From contig UQHV01000001.1 in NCBI GenBank assembly GCA_900540895.1, positions 151,748 to 215,747 of the forward strand: a stretch of 64,000 nt of DNA, written 5' to 3'. This document shows positions 6,794 to 16,700 of this stretch, one piece after another (the stretch's first letter is position 1; the number at the start of each line of letters is the position of its first letter). The DNA is from an uncultured Collinsella sp. Lineage in GTDB: Bacteria > Actinomycetota > Coriobacteriia > Coriobacteriales > Coriobacteriaceae. The notes under the pieces are model-generated. The model searched no databases. It had not been told where the DNA came from and saw only the letters and a program-made list of their open reading frames with translations. The translations under genes and the position numbers were made by a program.

Positions 6794-9700
6794 ATGCCTG
6801 TTCGAATCTATACCACCAATGCCGGCACGGATTTGAGCGATGCCGAGTCGGCGTTGCTTGCCGACCTTATTGCCCGCCACGGACGTGCCGTGCTGCTGGC
6901 GCCTACGTTTGCCGAGCTCGACCTGTGCCGTCATGATGCGGCGGAAGCCGGGGTTTCACTAGGTATCGACTACAAGACGCCTACATCGTGGCTTCGCTCG
7001 CTTTGGGAGCTTTTGGGCGACGGGCGCGGTTTCGTGGACAACCTGCAACGCCAGATGCTGTTTTCGGACATGGTAACGCGTCTCGACGATGCCGATTTGC
7101 AGCCGCTTTCGCGCAGCCAGGGCACGGTGCGTATGCTTGCGCGCATGGCCCGCGACGTGCTGCCGGGTGTGGCGGGGACGACGGCCGAGCGATGCCGTGG
7201 AAACAATTGCCAGCCTGAGCCAAAAAGCGATGCCGAGGCTCGTGTGTTCGAGCTTTTGCGCGCATATGCGGACGGTTTGGACCGTCGAGATATGGTCGAG
7301 CCCTGCGAGGCGGCCGACATTATGGCCGGTGTCCTGGCCGATAGCCTGCCGGCGTGCACTCGCGCCGTATGCGTGCGCGATATCACGTCGTTTACGCACG
7401 GCCTGCTCGAGCTGCTGTCTGCCGTGGCGAACAATGGGGGAGAGGTCGTCGTGCTGCTTGCCCGCGAGCAGGCGGCGATGCGCGAGGAGCTTGCCGTGGC
7501 ATTTGATGCCCGCGGTGTGCTGTTTGAGGTCGCGCCGCTGGGGGAGGACGCCGTCGCGTCTGATGCCGCTTGCGGGACCGCCGCTCAGCCTGCCTTTATT
7601 GAGGTCGCCGGCCCCCATGCCCGTGCTCATGTCTATGCGGACGCCATCGATAAGTTGGTGAAAGCGTACAAGGAGTCCAAGGCCGATAAAGCCACTGCAA
7701 CGCCCACCGACCCCGTGCGCGTGCTCGTCGTTTCTGCCCGGGCACCCCAGCTGTTCGGTGAGCTCGCCTCTCGTCTGGCAGCTCATCATATCGCTGCCGA
7801 GACAGTTGAGTTCACGGCGTTTTCCCAGTCCATTGCGGGCAGGCAGTTTGCGGCGCTTGCCGGCCTGATCGAGCGCATGAAGGCCGCCGATGAGGGCGCG
7901 GCGTCAAAGACCGAGTGGTGGCCCGCGCCGGAGCTTACCGACTGGATTTACAGCCCGCTTTCGGGCGCTGATGCCGTCAATGCCCGTACCTTCGATAAGA
8001 ATATGCGTCTCTCGCGTAGCAAGACTACCGCGGGCGTTAAGAGTCTGCTTCAGAGCGTCCAGGGCCAGGTGAGGGGCGCGCGCAGGGCGGCGGGCGACGA
8101 CAACTGGTTTAAGAACGTACCGTGTGTGGTTTCGGACGTGTTCCAGGCGCTGTGGCGTGACAGGCCCGTGACGGCGCTTAAGGCCATGCTTGCCGTCGCC
8201 GAGGCGTTGCCCGATCGCTCGCTGGGCAGCTTGGATGGCCAAGCCCGTCGCCAGGCGGAGGTGGCCCTGCTGCGCCACGCCATCGAGATCCTTATGAATG
8301 GCGCCCGCGCGCTCGACGTGTCGCAGGCCGCGACCGTATCCGTGCTCGATGGCATTCGCACCAAGGTGGACAAGCGTAGCACCGCCTACGATTACGAGAC
8401 CCACGAGGTTGACCGTGCGCCACGTGCTCAGGTTCGTTTTGCTTCGCTTGCCGATGCGGCGGCTCTGCGCCCCGGCAGCTACGATGCCGTGCTGTTTGCC
8501 GATGTCGATCTGGACAGCTATCCGCTCTCGCACGAGGAGGGGCCGCTGGCCACGCTGACGGCGAGCCTTGGTCGCGAGGGCGTGACGCTTGAGCCCGCGG
8601 CCTTGCTGCGCGCGCGCTTTGGCCACGCGATGCAGGCGGCACGCGGCCCGGTTGCGCTTGCCCGGGTGGCGCACGATCGCCAGGCGCGCGAGTGCTATCC
8701 GGCTGCCGTGTGGACCGAGTTGCGGGCGCATGCAGAGGCCGCTGACAACGCTAAGGCCGCTGGCACCGACAAAGCGAAGTGCGTGGGTGAGGGCGATATC
8801 GTAAGGGACTTCGATCCCGCGGCAGGCGAAGGTCTCAAGCGCGAGCGCGTGACCTGTGAAGCCCCTCAGCATCTGAGCGCCGAGGCCGTGCCGTATTTGG
8901 TCCTGCGTCGTCGCGATGGCGAGGGCGAGGACGCGCCACTCGTGCCGCGCCTGACGTCCGCCTCGCAGATTGAGGCCTATTCCACCTGCCCGCTGTGCTG
9001 GTTCGTCTCGTATCGCGTCAAACCTCAGTCCATCGATGCGGGCTTTGGCAACATGGAGAAGGGCAACTTTGTCCATGACGTGCTGGAGCACTTGCATGCA
9101 CGTCTTCCGCAGGAGGGCATGGAGCGCGTGACGCCCATGAATCTGCCGCGCGCGAAGGAGCTGCTGCACGAGGTCTTTGCCGAGACCCTGGCCGAGCACG
9201 CCGGCAAGCGCGGTACCGAGGGCCCGCTGGTGCCGCTCTCTCCAGTGGAGGAGCGCCAGGTGGCCGAGATCTTGCCGCAACTGGAGGGCGTGCTCGCCTA
9301 CGAGTCCGAGGCGCTCGCGCCCTTCGCGCCGCGCTACCTGGAGTTTGCGTTCAACGAGCTCCAGGTCGAGTATGCCGGCTGGCCGCTCGGCGGGCGCATC
9401 GACCGCGTGGATGTGGACGCCGAGAACCGCGCTGTGGTGATTGACTACAAGCATCGTTCGGGTGTCGAGGAGTTTAAGCTCGCCGACCCCACGGTGCGCG
9501 ACGAGGAGTCGGGCGAGGCCCCCATCGACGATCCGCGCTGGCTGCCGCCCCATACCCAGACACTCATCTACGCGCAGGCCATGCGCCGGGCGCTGGGTCT
9601 AGATGCCCGTGCGGCGCTCTATTTTTCGACCAAGGGCGGCAAGCCCGCACTGCGTGGTGCCGCAAGTGCCGAGTTGCTCGAGGAAGAGCGCGGCGACGGC

Positions 9701-9910
9701 CGCATTCCGGGCCTCAAGAAGGGCTTTCCGGGCGAGGGCGGCAACATGGACTTCGATGCGCTGCTCGACCGCGTGGAGACCGGCATTGCCGAGCGCCTGC
9801 GCGAGCTCGAGGCGGGCAACGTTGCCGCTGTCGACCCAACGTCGGCTCAGGCCGCGCATGCGCGCTGCTCGTATAACCACGAAGGAACGTTTGTAAGGAG
9901 GGACGTGTAG
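6794..9910 (+). CDS. addB: AddB-like PD-(D/E)XK exonuclease subunit
   Basis: A 1038-residue protein, probably the B subunit of an AddAB/RexAB helicase-nuclease that resects double-strand breaks. The C-terminal third is a PD-(D/E)XK domain: SASQIEAYSTCPLCWF near 725, GNFVHDVLEHL, and the catalytic GGRIDRVDV...VVIDYKHRSG near 870-885. No Walker A motif is visible at the N-terminus. AddB proteins often bind Fe-S through one Cys before and three after the nuclease domain; here CPLC precedes it and only Cys1025 (ARCSYNHEG) follows, so the cluster may be absent or altered. GGAGGACC precedes the ATG. The stop is 3 bp before the AddA-like start, so the two are co-transcribed. Confidence 0.85.
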   Translation: MPVRIYTTNAGTDLSDAESALLADLIARHGRAVLLAPTFAELDLCRHDAAEAGVSLGIDYKTPTSWLRSLWELLGDGRGFVDNLQRQMLFSDMVTRLDDADLQPLSRSQGTVRMLARMARDVLPGVAGTTAERCRGNNCQPEPKSDAEARVFELLRAYADGLDRRDMVEPCEAADIMAGVLADSLPACTRAVCVRDITSFTHGLLELLSAVANNGGEVVVLLAREQAAMREELAVAFDARGVLFEVAPLGEDAVASDAACGTAAQPAFIEVAGPHARAHVYADAIDKLVKAYKESKADKATATPTDPVRVLVVSARAPQLFGELASRLAAHHIAAETVEFTAFSQSIAGRQFAALAGLIERMKAADEGAASKTEWWPAPELTDWIYSPLSGADAVNARTFDKNMRLSRSKTTAGVKSLLQSVQGQVRGARRAAGDDNWFKNVPCVVSDVFQALWRDRPVTALKAMLAVAEALPDRSLGSLDGQARRQAEVALLRHAIEILMNGARALDVSQAATVSVLDGIRTKVDKRSTAYDYETHEVDRAPRAQVRFASLADAAALRPGSYDAVLFADVDLDSYPLSHEEGPLATLTASLGREGVTLEPAALLRARFGHAMQAARGPVALARVAHDRQARECYPAAVWTELRAHAEAADNAKAAGTDKAKCVGEGDIVRDFDPAAGEGLKRERVTCEAPQHLSAEAVPYLVLRRRDGEGEDAPLVPRLTSASQIEAYSTCPLCWFVSYRVKPQSIDAGFGNMEKGNFVHDVLEHLHARLPQEGMERVTPMNLPRAKELLHEVFAETLAEHAGKRGTEGPLVPLSPVEERQVAEILPQLEGVLAYESEALAPFAPRYLEFAFNELQVEYAGWPLGGRIDRVDVDAENRAVVIDYKHRSGVEEFKLADPTVRDEESGEAPIDDPRWLPPHTQTLIYAQAMRRALGLDARAALYFSTKGGKPALRGAASAELLEEERGDGRIPGLKKGFPGEGGNMDFDALLDRVETGIAERLRELEAGNVAAVDPTSAQAAHARCSYNHEGTFVRRDV

Positions 9911-9913
9911 ACC

Positions 9914-12900
9914 ATGGATCTTTCGACCTTGATGCCGCAACAGCTGCAAGTCGTCAAAACGCTCGACCGCCCGCTGTTCGTCTCGGCGGGTGCCGGCTCG
10001 GGCAAGACCTTTACCCTCACGCGCCGCATCGTCTATGCGCTCTCGCCCGAATCCGGTCCGTTTGTCGAGCATCTGGACCAGGTGCTCGCCATTACCTTTA
10101 CCAAAGACGCCGCGGCCGAGATTCGCGACCGTGTGCGCCGTGCGCTTATCGAAGAGGGCATGGACGAGGAAGCGCTGACCGTCGACGACGCTTGGATCTC
10201 GACCATCCACGGCATGTGCTCGCGTATCCTGCGCGCGCACGCGCTGGAGCTGGGCATCGATCCTGAGTTCACGGTGCTCACCGATACCGATGAGCTTATG
10301 GATCAGGCTGTCGAGCATGTGCTGGGGCGCGCGACGGCGCCCGATGCCGCGCCCGAGCTTGCCGCCTCGCTTAAGGCCCTCTACGCTTGGTATCCCATGG
10401 CGGGCGAGGGCGGGCCGTTTGGCGCCGGTACCACCATCAAAGGCCTGGTGCGCGACCTGTTGGAGCTATCGAGCCAGCTGCCGGGCGGCATGGACGATGT
10501 GTGCGTGGCGCGCGGCCAGGCCGACACCTCGGCGCTTGCCGATGCCTATCGTGCGGCGCTGGGCGCAAGCAGGGCCACGACCGAGAAAGCGCAGGCGGCA
10601 CTCGACGCCATCGACGCGTTTGAGGCGAGCGGCAAAACCATGGAGGATGCGGCGCGACTCATGATGTCGTGCAGCATGCCGCGCGCGAGCAAGGCGTTTC
10701 CTAAGGAGCAGGTGGAGCTACTTAAGGCCGAGGCGGCTGATGCGTTTATCAATATCGTGCTTGCCTGCGGCGGTTCGGCGCTCGATGCGCTGGTGGGGCT
10801 CGCCCGTGCCGTAGAGGCGGAGTACCGTGCGCTCAAGGCCGGCCAGTCCGCGCTCGATAACAACGACCTGCTGCGCATGGCGTACGAGGCGCTGCGCGAC
10901 TACCCGGCTATTCGAGCTGCCTATGAGGGCCGCTTTAAGATGGTCATGGTCGACGAGTTTCAGGATACCGACCAGATGCAGGTTGATCTGATTCGCTATC
11001 TGACGGGTGCGGGCGAGCGCGCGCTGTGCACCGTGGGCGATGCACAGCAGTCGATCTACCGCTTCCGAGGCGCCGAGGTCGAGGTGTTCCGTCGTCAAGA
11101 GCGCAAGGTGGGCTCCTCTGCTGCGCCCGAGGTGACTGCCGTGGCCGACGCCCCTGCTGGCGAGCTCGTTAAACTCGTGCGCAACTTCCGCAGCCATGAC
11201 GAGGTGCTGCGTTACGTAGCACGCGTCTTCGACGGCGATACCGGTGGTTTGATGCAGGGGTTCTTGGATCTTGAGCCGAGTGACGATCGCGAGGACAAGC
11301 TCAAGGCAAAGGCTTCGCGCCGCCAGGCGCTGTTCGTTGCCGGCGGCAGCACCCAGGAGCGAACGCAGGCGAAAGCCCGTGCGATTGCGGAGCGGTTCCA
11401 AGCGCTCGTCAAAGCGGGGCAGCCCCAGGGCAGCATGGTCCTGTTGCTGGGCCGCATGACCAACGCCGATATCTATGCGCAGGCCTTCCGCGACCAAGGG
11501 CTCGACTGCGTGATCGCAGGCGGCTCGGTCTTTGCCCAGGCAGCCGAAGTACAGACGGTGCGCGCCCTGGTGTGCGCGCTTGCCAATCCGGCCGATACGG
11601 CGCAGGGTCTTATGCCGCTGCTGGCCTCGCCGATGTTTGCACTCGGCGCCCAGGAGTTCCTGGCGCTGGCGACCAAGCTCGATAGCGAGACGGGGGAGAC
11701 CTCGCGCCGGAATATCGATGTGGGCATCATGAGCGATTCCGATGTGCCGGGTTTGCAAAACCTGCCGCTCGTGACGCGTGCCCGCGAGGTGCTGCGCTAT
11801 GCACTGCGTCGCGTGGGGCGCGATTCGTTCGCCGCCATCGCGCGCGACGTGGTCAATGCTTCCGGGTGGTTCGTGCGTCTGGCGCGGCGCGGCCCCGAGG
11901 GTAAGGCCATTGCCGCCAACGTGCTCAAGGCGCTCGACGCCGTGGCCGAGGCAGAGGCCGAGCTCGGCAATTCTCCGCGCTCCATCGCGCTCGCCTTCGA
12001 CCGCTTCTTGGCGGGCAAGGAGGCTCCGGGTGCCCTCAACGAGGAGGGCGACGGCGCGGTACGCATCATGACCGTGCATGCGTCCAAGGGTCTGGAGTAT
12101 CCGGTCGTAGCGGTTGCCGAGTGTTTTGGCGTGCGCAAATCGTCCGGTGCGGCACAGATGGGTCGCGTCGAGGGCGGGGCGCAGGTCGTGGCACTGCCGG
12201 CACGCTTCGACGGCGTTAAGCTCGCCGACGGTACCTTTGTGAAGGGCGACGACGTCAAAAAGCAGTTTGAGCACGCGTTTAAGGGCAAGGGCACGTCGCT
12301 GTGGCTGCCGCCGGAGCTCATGGAGGACGTCTGTGCGACGGGTTCTCCCGCCGAGGCATTTGCTCGCCTGCGCAACGATGACCTGCGGCTTTCGCTCGAG
12401 GAACGGGCCCGCTTGCTCTACGTTGCCATGACGCGTGCGGGCGAGCTGGTGATCTTGGCGATGGATGCCGGCGTGAGCCGCGGCAAGGTGACGGCGCCGA
12501 CCTTTGACGTCGAGACCGATCTGACCTACGACGTGCTGCGCCGCATCCTGCCGACCGACAGTCTGGACATGCCGCAGCTCGATAGCGACCGTTTGGTGTT
12601 CGACAACTCCAAGCCGGGCGACTACGAGCTTATCTCGCTGGCGGACTTTACGTTTGGCGAGCAGGCGTTTGAGGCTAACGCTTCGCTGGATGCCGAGGGC
12701 AGGCTTGTTCGCGGCGATGTCGATGTCGCTGATAATGTTGCGCACTCAACTGTGCCCGGTCCTGCCGACCCCGAGCCCGATTCGTTTGAGCTCGTGTATC
12801 CCCAGGCAGTGGGCGTGCGCATGGGCATCTGCCCGTATCCGATGCGTGATTCGTATAGCTACTCGTCAATCGCCGCGGCGCTCCATGCCGAGGCGGAAGA

Positions 12901-13540
12901 CCGTGCCGCCGAGGCTCGTGTTCCCATGGACGAGTCCGGCGATGATGCAGAGTCGGATGGCTCGGAGATGGCCGATGCAGACGTGGCTGCTGTCGAGCCT
13001 GCCGGCAATCCCATGGCCTTGGGTTCGGCCTTCCACGCCGCCTGCCAGTGGCTCATCGAGATGGGTGCCGATGCATTGCCCGCTGAGCGTGCCGACGCCC
13101 TGGCTCGCCTGTGGCACCTGACGCCGGAGCAGCGCGGGCGCTTCGATGTCGCCCTGGACCGCTGGCTTAAGTCGGCTGTTCGTGCCGACCTGCTCGCGTG
13201 GCCGTGCGTTCGCGCCGAGGTGCCGTTCTTTTCACTGGGCTGCGAGGACGAGGACATCGCTCGCTACGGTGCTTATGCCGAGGGCGCCATCGACGCTTTG
13301 GCGACGAACCCGGCGGATTCGTCATGCGCGCTGGTCATCGACTACAAGACGGGCGGCGCGCCGGACGAGACGCCGGAACAGCTGCAGGAGAAGCACGCCC
13401 TGCAGGCGCGCGTCTACGCCGACGTTCTGCGCAAGGCGGGCTTTGAGGCTGTGACCGTCAAGTTCGTTCGCGTGGAGCAGGCGAATCCAGCCATCTTCGT
13501 CGAACCCGCCGAGCCCCAAGTAGTCACCTACAACTTCTAG
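9914..13540 (+). CDS. addA: AddA-like UvrD/REP helicase-nuclease
   Basis: A 1208-residue superfamily 1A helicase with a C-terminal nuclease, the expected partner of the preceding AddB-like protein. Helicase motifs appear in order: Walker A SAGAGSGKT (25-32), motif II MVDEFQDTD, motif III GDAQQSIYRFRGA, motif V IMTVHASKGLEYPVV and motif VI LLYVAMTRAGE. The C-terminal RecB-type nuclease is seen as LGSAFHAACQW and LVIDYKTGG near 1140. AAGGAGGG lies 14 nt upstream of the ATG. Together the pair should process broken DNA ends for RecA-dependent repair; ruvCAB follows 10 kb downstream. Confidence 0.92.
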   Translation: MDLSTLMPQQLQVVKTLDRPLFVSAGAGSGKTFTLTRRIVYALSPESGPFVEHLDQVLAITFTKDAAAEIRDRVRRALIEEGMDEEALTVDDAWISTIHGMCSRILRAHALELGIDPEFTVLTDTDELMDQAVEHVLGRATAPDAAPELAASLKALYAWYPMAGEGGPFGAGTTIKGLVRDLLELSSQLPGGMDDVCVARGQADTSALADAYRAALGASRATTEKAQAALDAIDAFEASGKTMEDAARLMMSCSMPRASKAFPKEQVELLKAEAADAFINIVLACGGSALDALVGLARAVEAEYRALKAGQSALDNNDLLRMAYEALRDYPAIRAAYEGRFKMVMVDEFQDTDQMQVDLIRYLTGAGERALCTVGDAQQSIYRFRGAEVEVFRRQERKVGSSAAPEVTAVADAPAGELVKLVRNFRSHDEVLRYVARVFDGDTGGLMQGFLDLEPSDDREDKLKAKASRRQALFVAGGSTQERTQAKARAIAERFQALVKAGQPQGSMVLLLGRMTNADIYAQAFRDQGLDCVIAGGSVFAQAAEVQTVRALVCALANPADTAQGLMPLLASPMFALGAQEFLALATKLDSETGETSRRNIDVGIMSDSDVPGLQNLPLVTRAREVLRYALRRVGRDSFAAIARDVVNASGWFVRLARRGPEGKAIAANVLKALDAVAEAEAELGNSPRSIALAFDRFLAGKEAPGALNEEGDGAVRIMTVHASKGLEYPVVAVAECFGVRKSSGAAQMGRVEGGAQVVALPARFDGVKLADGTFVKGDDVKKQFEHAFKGKGTSLWLPPELMEDVCATGSPAEAFARLRNDDLRLSLEERARLLYVAMTRAGELVILAMDAGVSRGKVTAPTFDVETDLTYDVLRRILPTDSLDMPQLDSDRLVFDNSKPGDYELISLADFTFGEQAFEANASLDAEGRLVRGDVDVADNVAHSTVPGPADPEPDSFELVYPQAVGVRMGICPYPMRDSYSYSSIAAALHAEAEDRAAEARVPMDESGDDAESDGSEMADADVAAVEPAGNPMALGSAFHAACQWLIEMGADALPAERADALARLWHLTPEQRGRFDVALDRWLKSAVRADLLAWPCVRAEVPFFSLGCEDEDIARYGAYAEGAIDALATNPADSSCALVIDYKTGGAPDETPEQLQEKHALQARVYADVLRKAGFEAVTVKFVRVEQANPAIFVEPAEPQVVTYNF

Positions 13541-13549
13541 TCCTCAGAT

Positions 13550-13618
13550 AACTTGCGGTGGAATAGTTCCTGCATTGCGGCCCAGGTGGCCCAAGCGGGA
13601 ACTATTCCACCGCAACTG
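13550..13618. repeat. Palindromic intergenic repeat, family 1, copy 3
   Basis: Arms TTGCGGTGGAATAGTTCC (13553-13570) and their complement (13598-13615) pair perfectly over 18 bp. Relative to copies 1 and 2 the arm reads GGAATAG instead of GAAATAG, with the matching change in the other arm. It starts 10 bp after the AddA-like stop. Confidence 0.83.
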
Positions 13619-13716
13619 CAAGAGGAGCCGTGTGGGTTTGGCTAGGTTCGGGTGCCGTCCGCGCCGTGCGGTAAAATCGTTCAGTCAGAACACGAACCCG
13701 CATCGGAGCTCATCAC

Positions 13717-16700
13717 ATGGCATTCGTCCATCTGCACAACCACACTGTCTTTTCCATGCTCGACGGCGCAACCCGTATCCAGGATATGGTCAACCGTGCC
13801 GTTGAGCTGGGCATGCCCGCCGTGGCCATTACCGACCACGGCTACATGTATGGCGTGCCCGACCTGGCGCTGGCCTGCGACGCCGTCAACCACAACACGC
13901 CCGAGTACAAAACCTGGAGCCACGACAAGGCCTTCTTGGAAAAGGACCGTCGTGACGAGCTGGTGGAGCCCGATCCCGAGGAAAACCCGCGCGAGCATGC
14001 CCAGTATGTGAAGGACATGGCCATGTGGGACGAGAAGGGCAATATCGACGAGCTCAAGCCGCCCCTGGTCATCAAACCCATCTTTGGCTGCGAGGTCTAC
14101 TTTACGCCGGACGAGACGCTCGCCCGCGACCACAAGCCCGAGCTCTACCACATGATTCTTCTGGCCAAGGACCAGGAGGGCTATGTCAACCTGATGCAGA
14201 CGGTTTCCGAGGCCGCCGTGCAGGGCTTTTACTACAAGCCGCGCGTGACGCTCGACAACCTGCGCCGCCACGCCAAGGGCATGATCTGCACGAGCGCCTG
14301 CATCGCGGGCATCATCCCCAAATACATCGACCGCGGCGACATGGAAGGCGCCATCAAGTGGGCCGAAACCTTCCGCGACACCTTCGATCCCGGCGACTTC
14401 TATATCGAGATTCAGGAACACGGCATTACCACCGATAATGGCCTGACCGACGAGCAGATGGACCGTACGCTCATCGACATCGCCAAACAGGTGGGCGTCA
14501 AGGTCATCGCTACCAACGACTTTCACTACCTGCGCCGCGAGGACGCGCCCGTGCAGGACGTCATCATGTGCATCGGCATGAACGCCAAGGTCGACGACCC
14601 CAACCGCATGCGCATGACCGGCTCGGAGTTTTATATGAAGACCGAGGAGGAGATGCGGGCGATGTTCCCGTATTGCCCCGAGGCCTGTGACAACACGCTC
14701 GAGATTGCCGACAAGTGCTACGTGGAACTGGACTGGGACTCCATCATCCTGCCGCGCTTCCCGTTGCTCGATCCCGGCGAGACGCACGAGAGCCAGTTCC
14801 GCCGCGAGTGCGAGAAGGGCCTGCGCCAGCACTACGGTGACGACTGGGCCACGCGCGAGATCGGCGGCGTCAACATCAAAGAGCGCTTTGAGTACGAATA
14901 CAAGGTCATCTGCGACAAGGGCTTTGCCGCCTACTTTTTGATCGTCGCCGAGTACGTGCAATGGGCTAAGGACAACGGCATCGGCGTCGGCCCCGGCCGT
15001 GGCTCGGCCGCCGGCGCTATCGTCGCCTACGCCATGAACATCACCGCGTTTGACCCGCTCGAGAACGGCCTGATGTTCGAGAGGTTCCTGTCCCCGCAGC
15101 GTACCGAGATGCCCGATATCGATATGGACTTCGACGATGAGCGGCGCCTCGAGGTCGTGGAGCACGTTCGCCAGCTCTACGGCCCCGAGAAGGTCACCCA
15201 CGTCATCACCTACTCGACCATTAAGGCCAAGCAGGCCATCAACGACGCCGCGCGCGTCCTGGACTACCCGGTCTACATGGGCCAGCGCCTGTCCAAGATG
15301 GTCTCGAGCGACCCCAAGGTCAAGCTCAAGCAGGTGCTCGAAAAACAACCCGGCAAAGAGGATCTGTTTAACCCCGACTTTGCCGAGGCCTATAAAAAGG
15401 ACGACGACGCCCGCCGCATCATCGACACGGCGCTCTCGATTGAGGGCCTCACCCGTGGCGAGGGCGTGCACGCGTGCGCCGTTCTGATCTGCCGCGACCC
15501 CGTCAACGAGCATGTGCCCACCAAGCTCGACACCAAGGGCGGCGTCGAGATTACCCAGTACGAGGGCCATACCGTTGCCGACATGGGCCTGCTCAAGATG
15601 GACTTCCTGGGCCTGCGCACGCTGACGGTTATCTCCAAGGCTAAGGCAAACATCAAGAAGAACTTCGGCATCGACATCAAAGAGGAAGAGATTCCCTTTG
15701 ACGATCCCGAGATCTTTAAGCTCATGGGCTCCGGCCACACCGCCGGCGTCTTCCAGGTCGAGTCCGCCGGCATGACGGCCACGATCAAGAACATGAAACC
15801 CACCGAATACAAGCACGTCGTGGCATTGATCGCTCTGTACCGCCCGGGCCCGCTGGGCGCCGGCATGGTTTCGTCCTACATCAACCGTATGAACGGCAAG
15901 GAGCCGGCCGTCTCCTACGACGACCGCCTGGACGACATCCTGGGCGAAACCTACGGCACCATGGTCTACCAGGAGCAGGTTATGCTCATCTCCGTCGAGA
16001 TGTGCGGCTTCTCCAAGGGCGAATCGGACTCGCGTATCCGTAAGCCCGTGGCTAAGAAAAAGATCAAGCTGCTCACGTCGACGGTGCTCCACTGGGAGGA
16101 TGGCTCGGACGAGACCACCTACGACCACTGGATGAACGGTGCTATCAAGAACAACTACACGCGCGAGGTCGCCCAGAAGATTTGGGACGATGTTCTCGAG
16201 TTCGCGTCTTACGCCTTTAACAAGTCGCACTCCGCCGGCTACGCCATCCTGGTTATGCAGACGGCGTGGCTCAAGGCGCACTATCCGCACGAGTACATGG
16301 CGGCCGTTCTGACGTCCTACACGGGCAAGACCGACAAGATCGTTCATTACGTCTCGGCGTGCCGCCACGACGGCATCCCCGTGCTGTCGCCAGATGTCAA
16401 CGAGTCCGGTACCGAGTTCACGGCTACCAAGGAGGGCGTGCGCTTTGGTCTGGCCGGCATCCGCGGCGTGGGCACTGGCGTGGCGCAGGCGATTATCGCC
16501 GAGCGTGAGGCGGGCGGCCCGTTTAAGACGCTGCACGACTTTGTCGAGCGCGTGGACTCGAGCCAGGCCAACCGTCGCGTGATCGAATCGCTCATCAAGG
16601 CAGGCGCCTTCGACTCCACGGGGTATCCGCGTCGCCAGATGATGCACTTTGTGGATAAGAACAACCCCGAGAACATCATCGATGCCGCCGTGAAGCGCCA

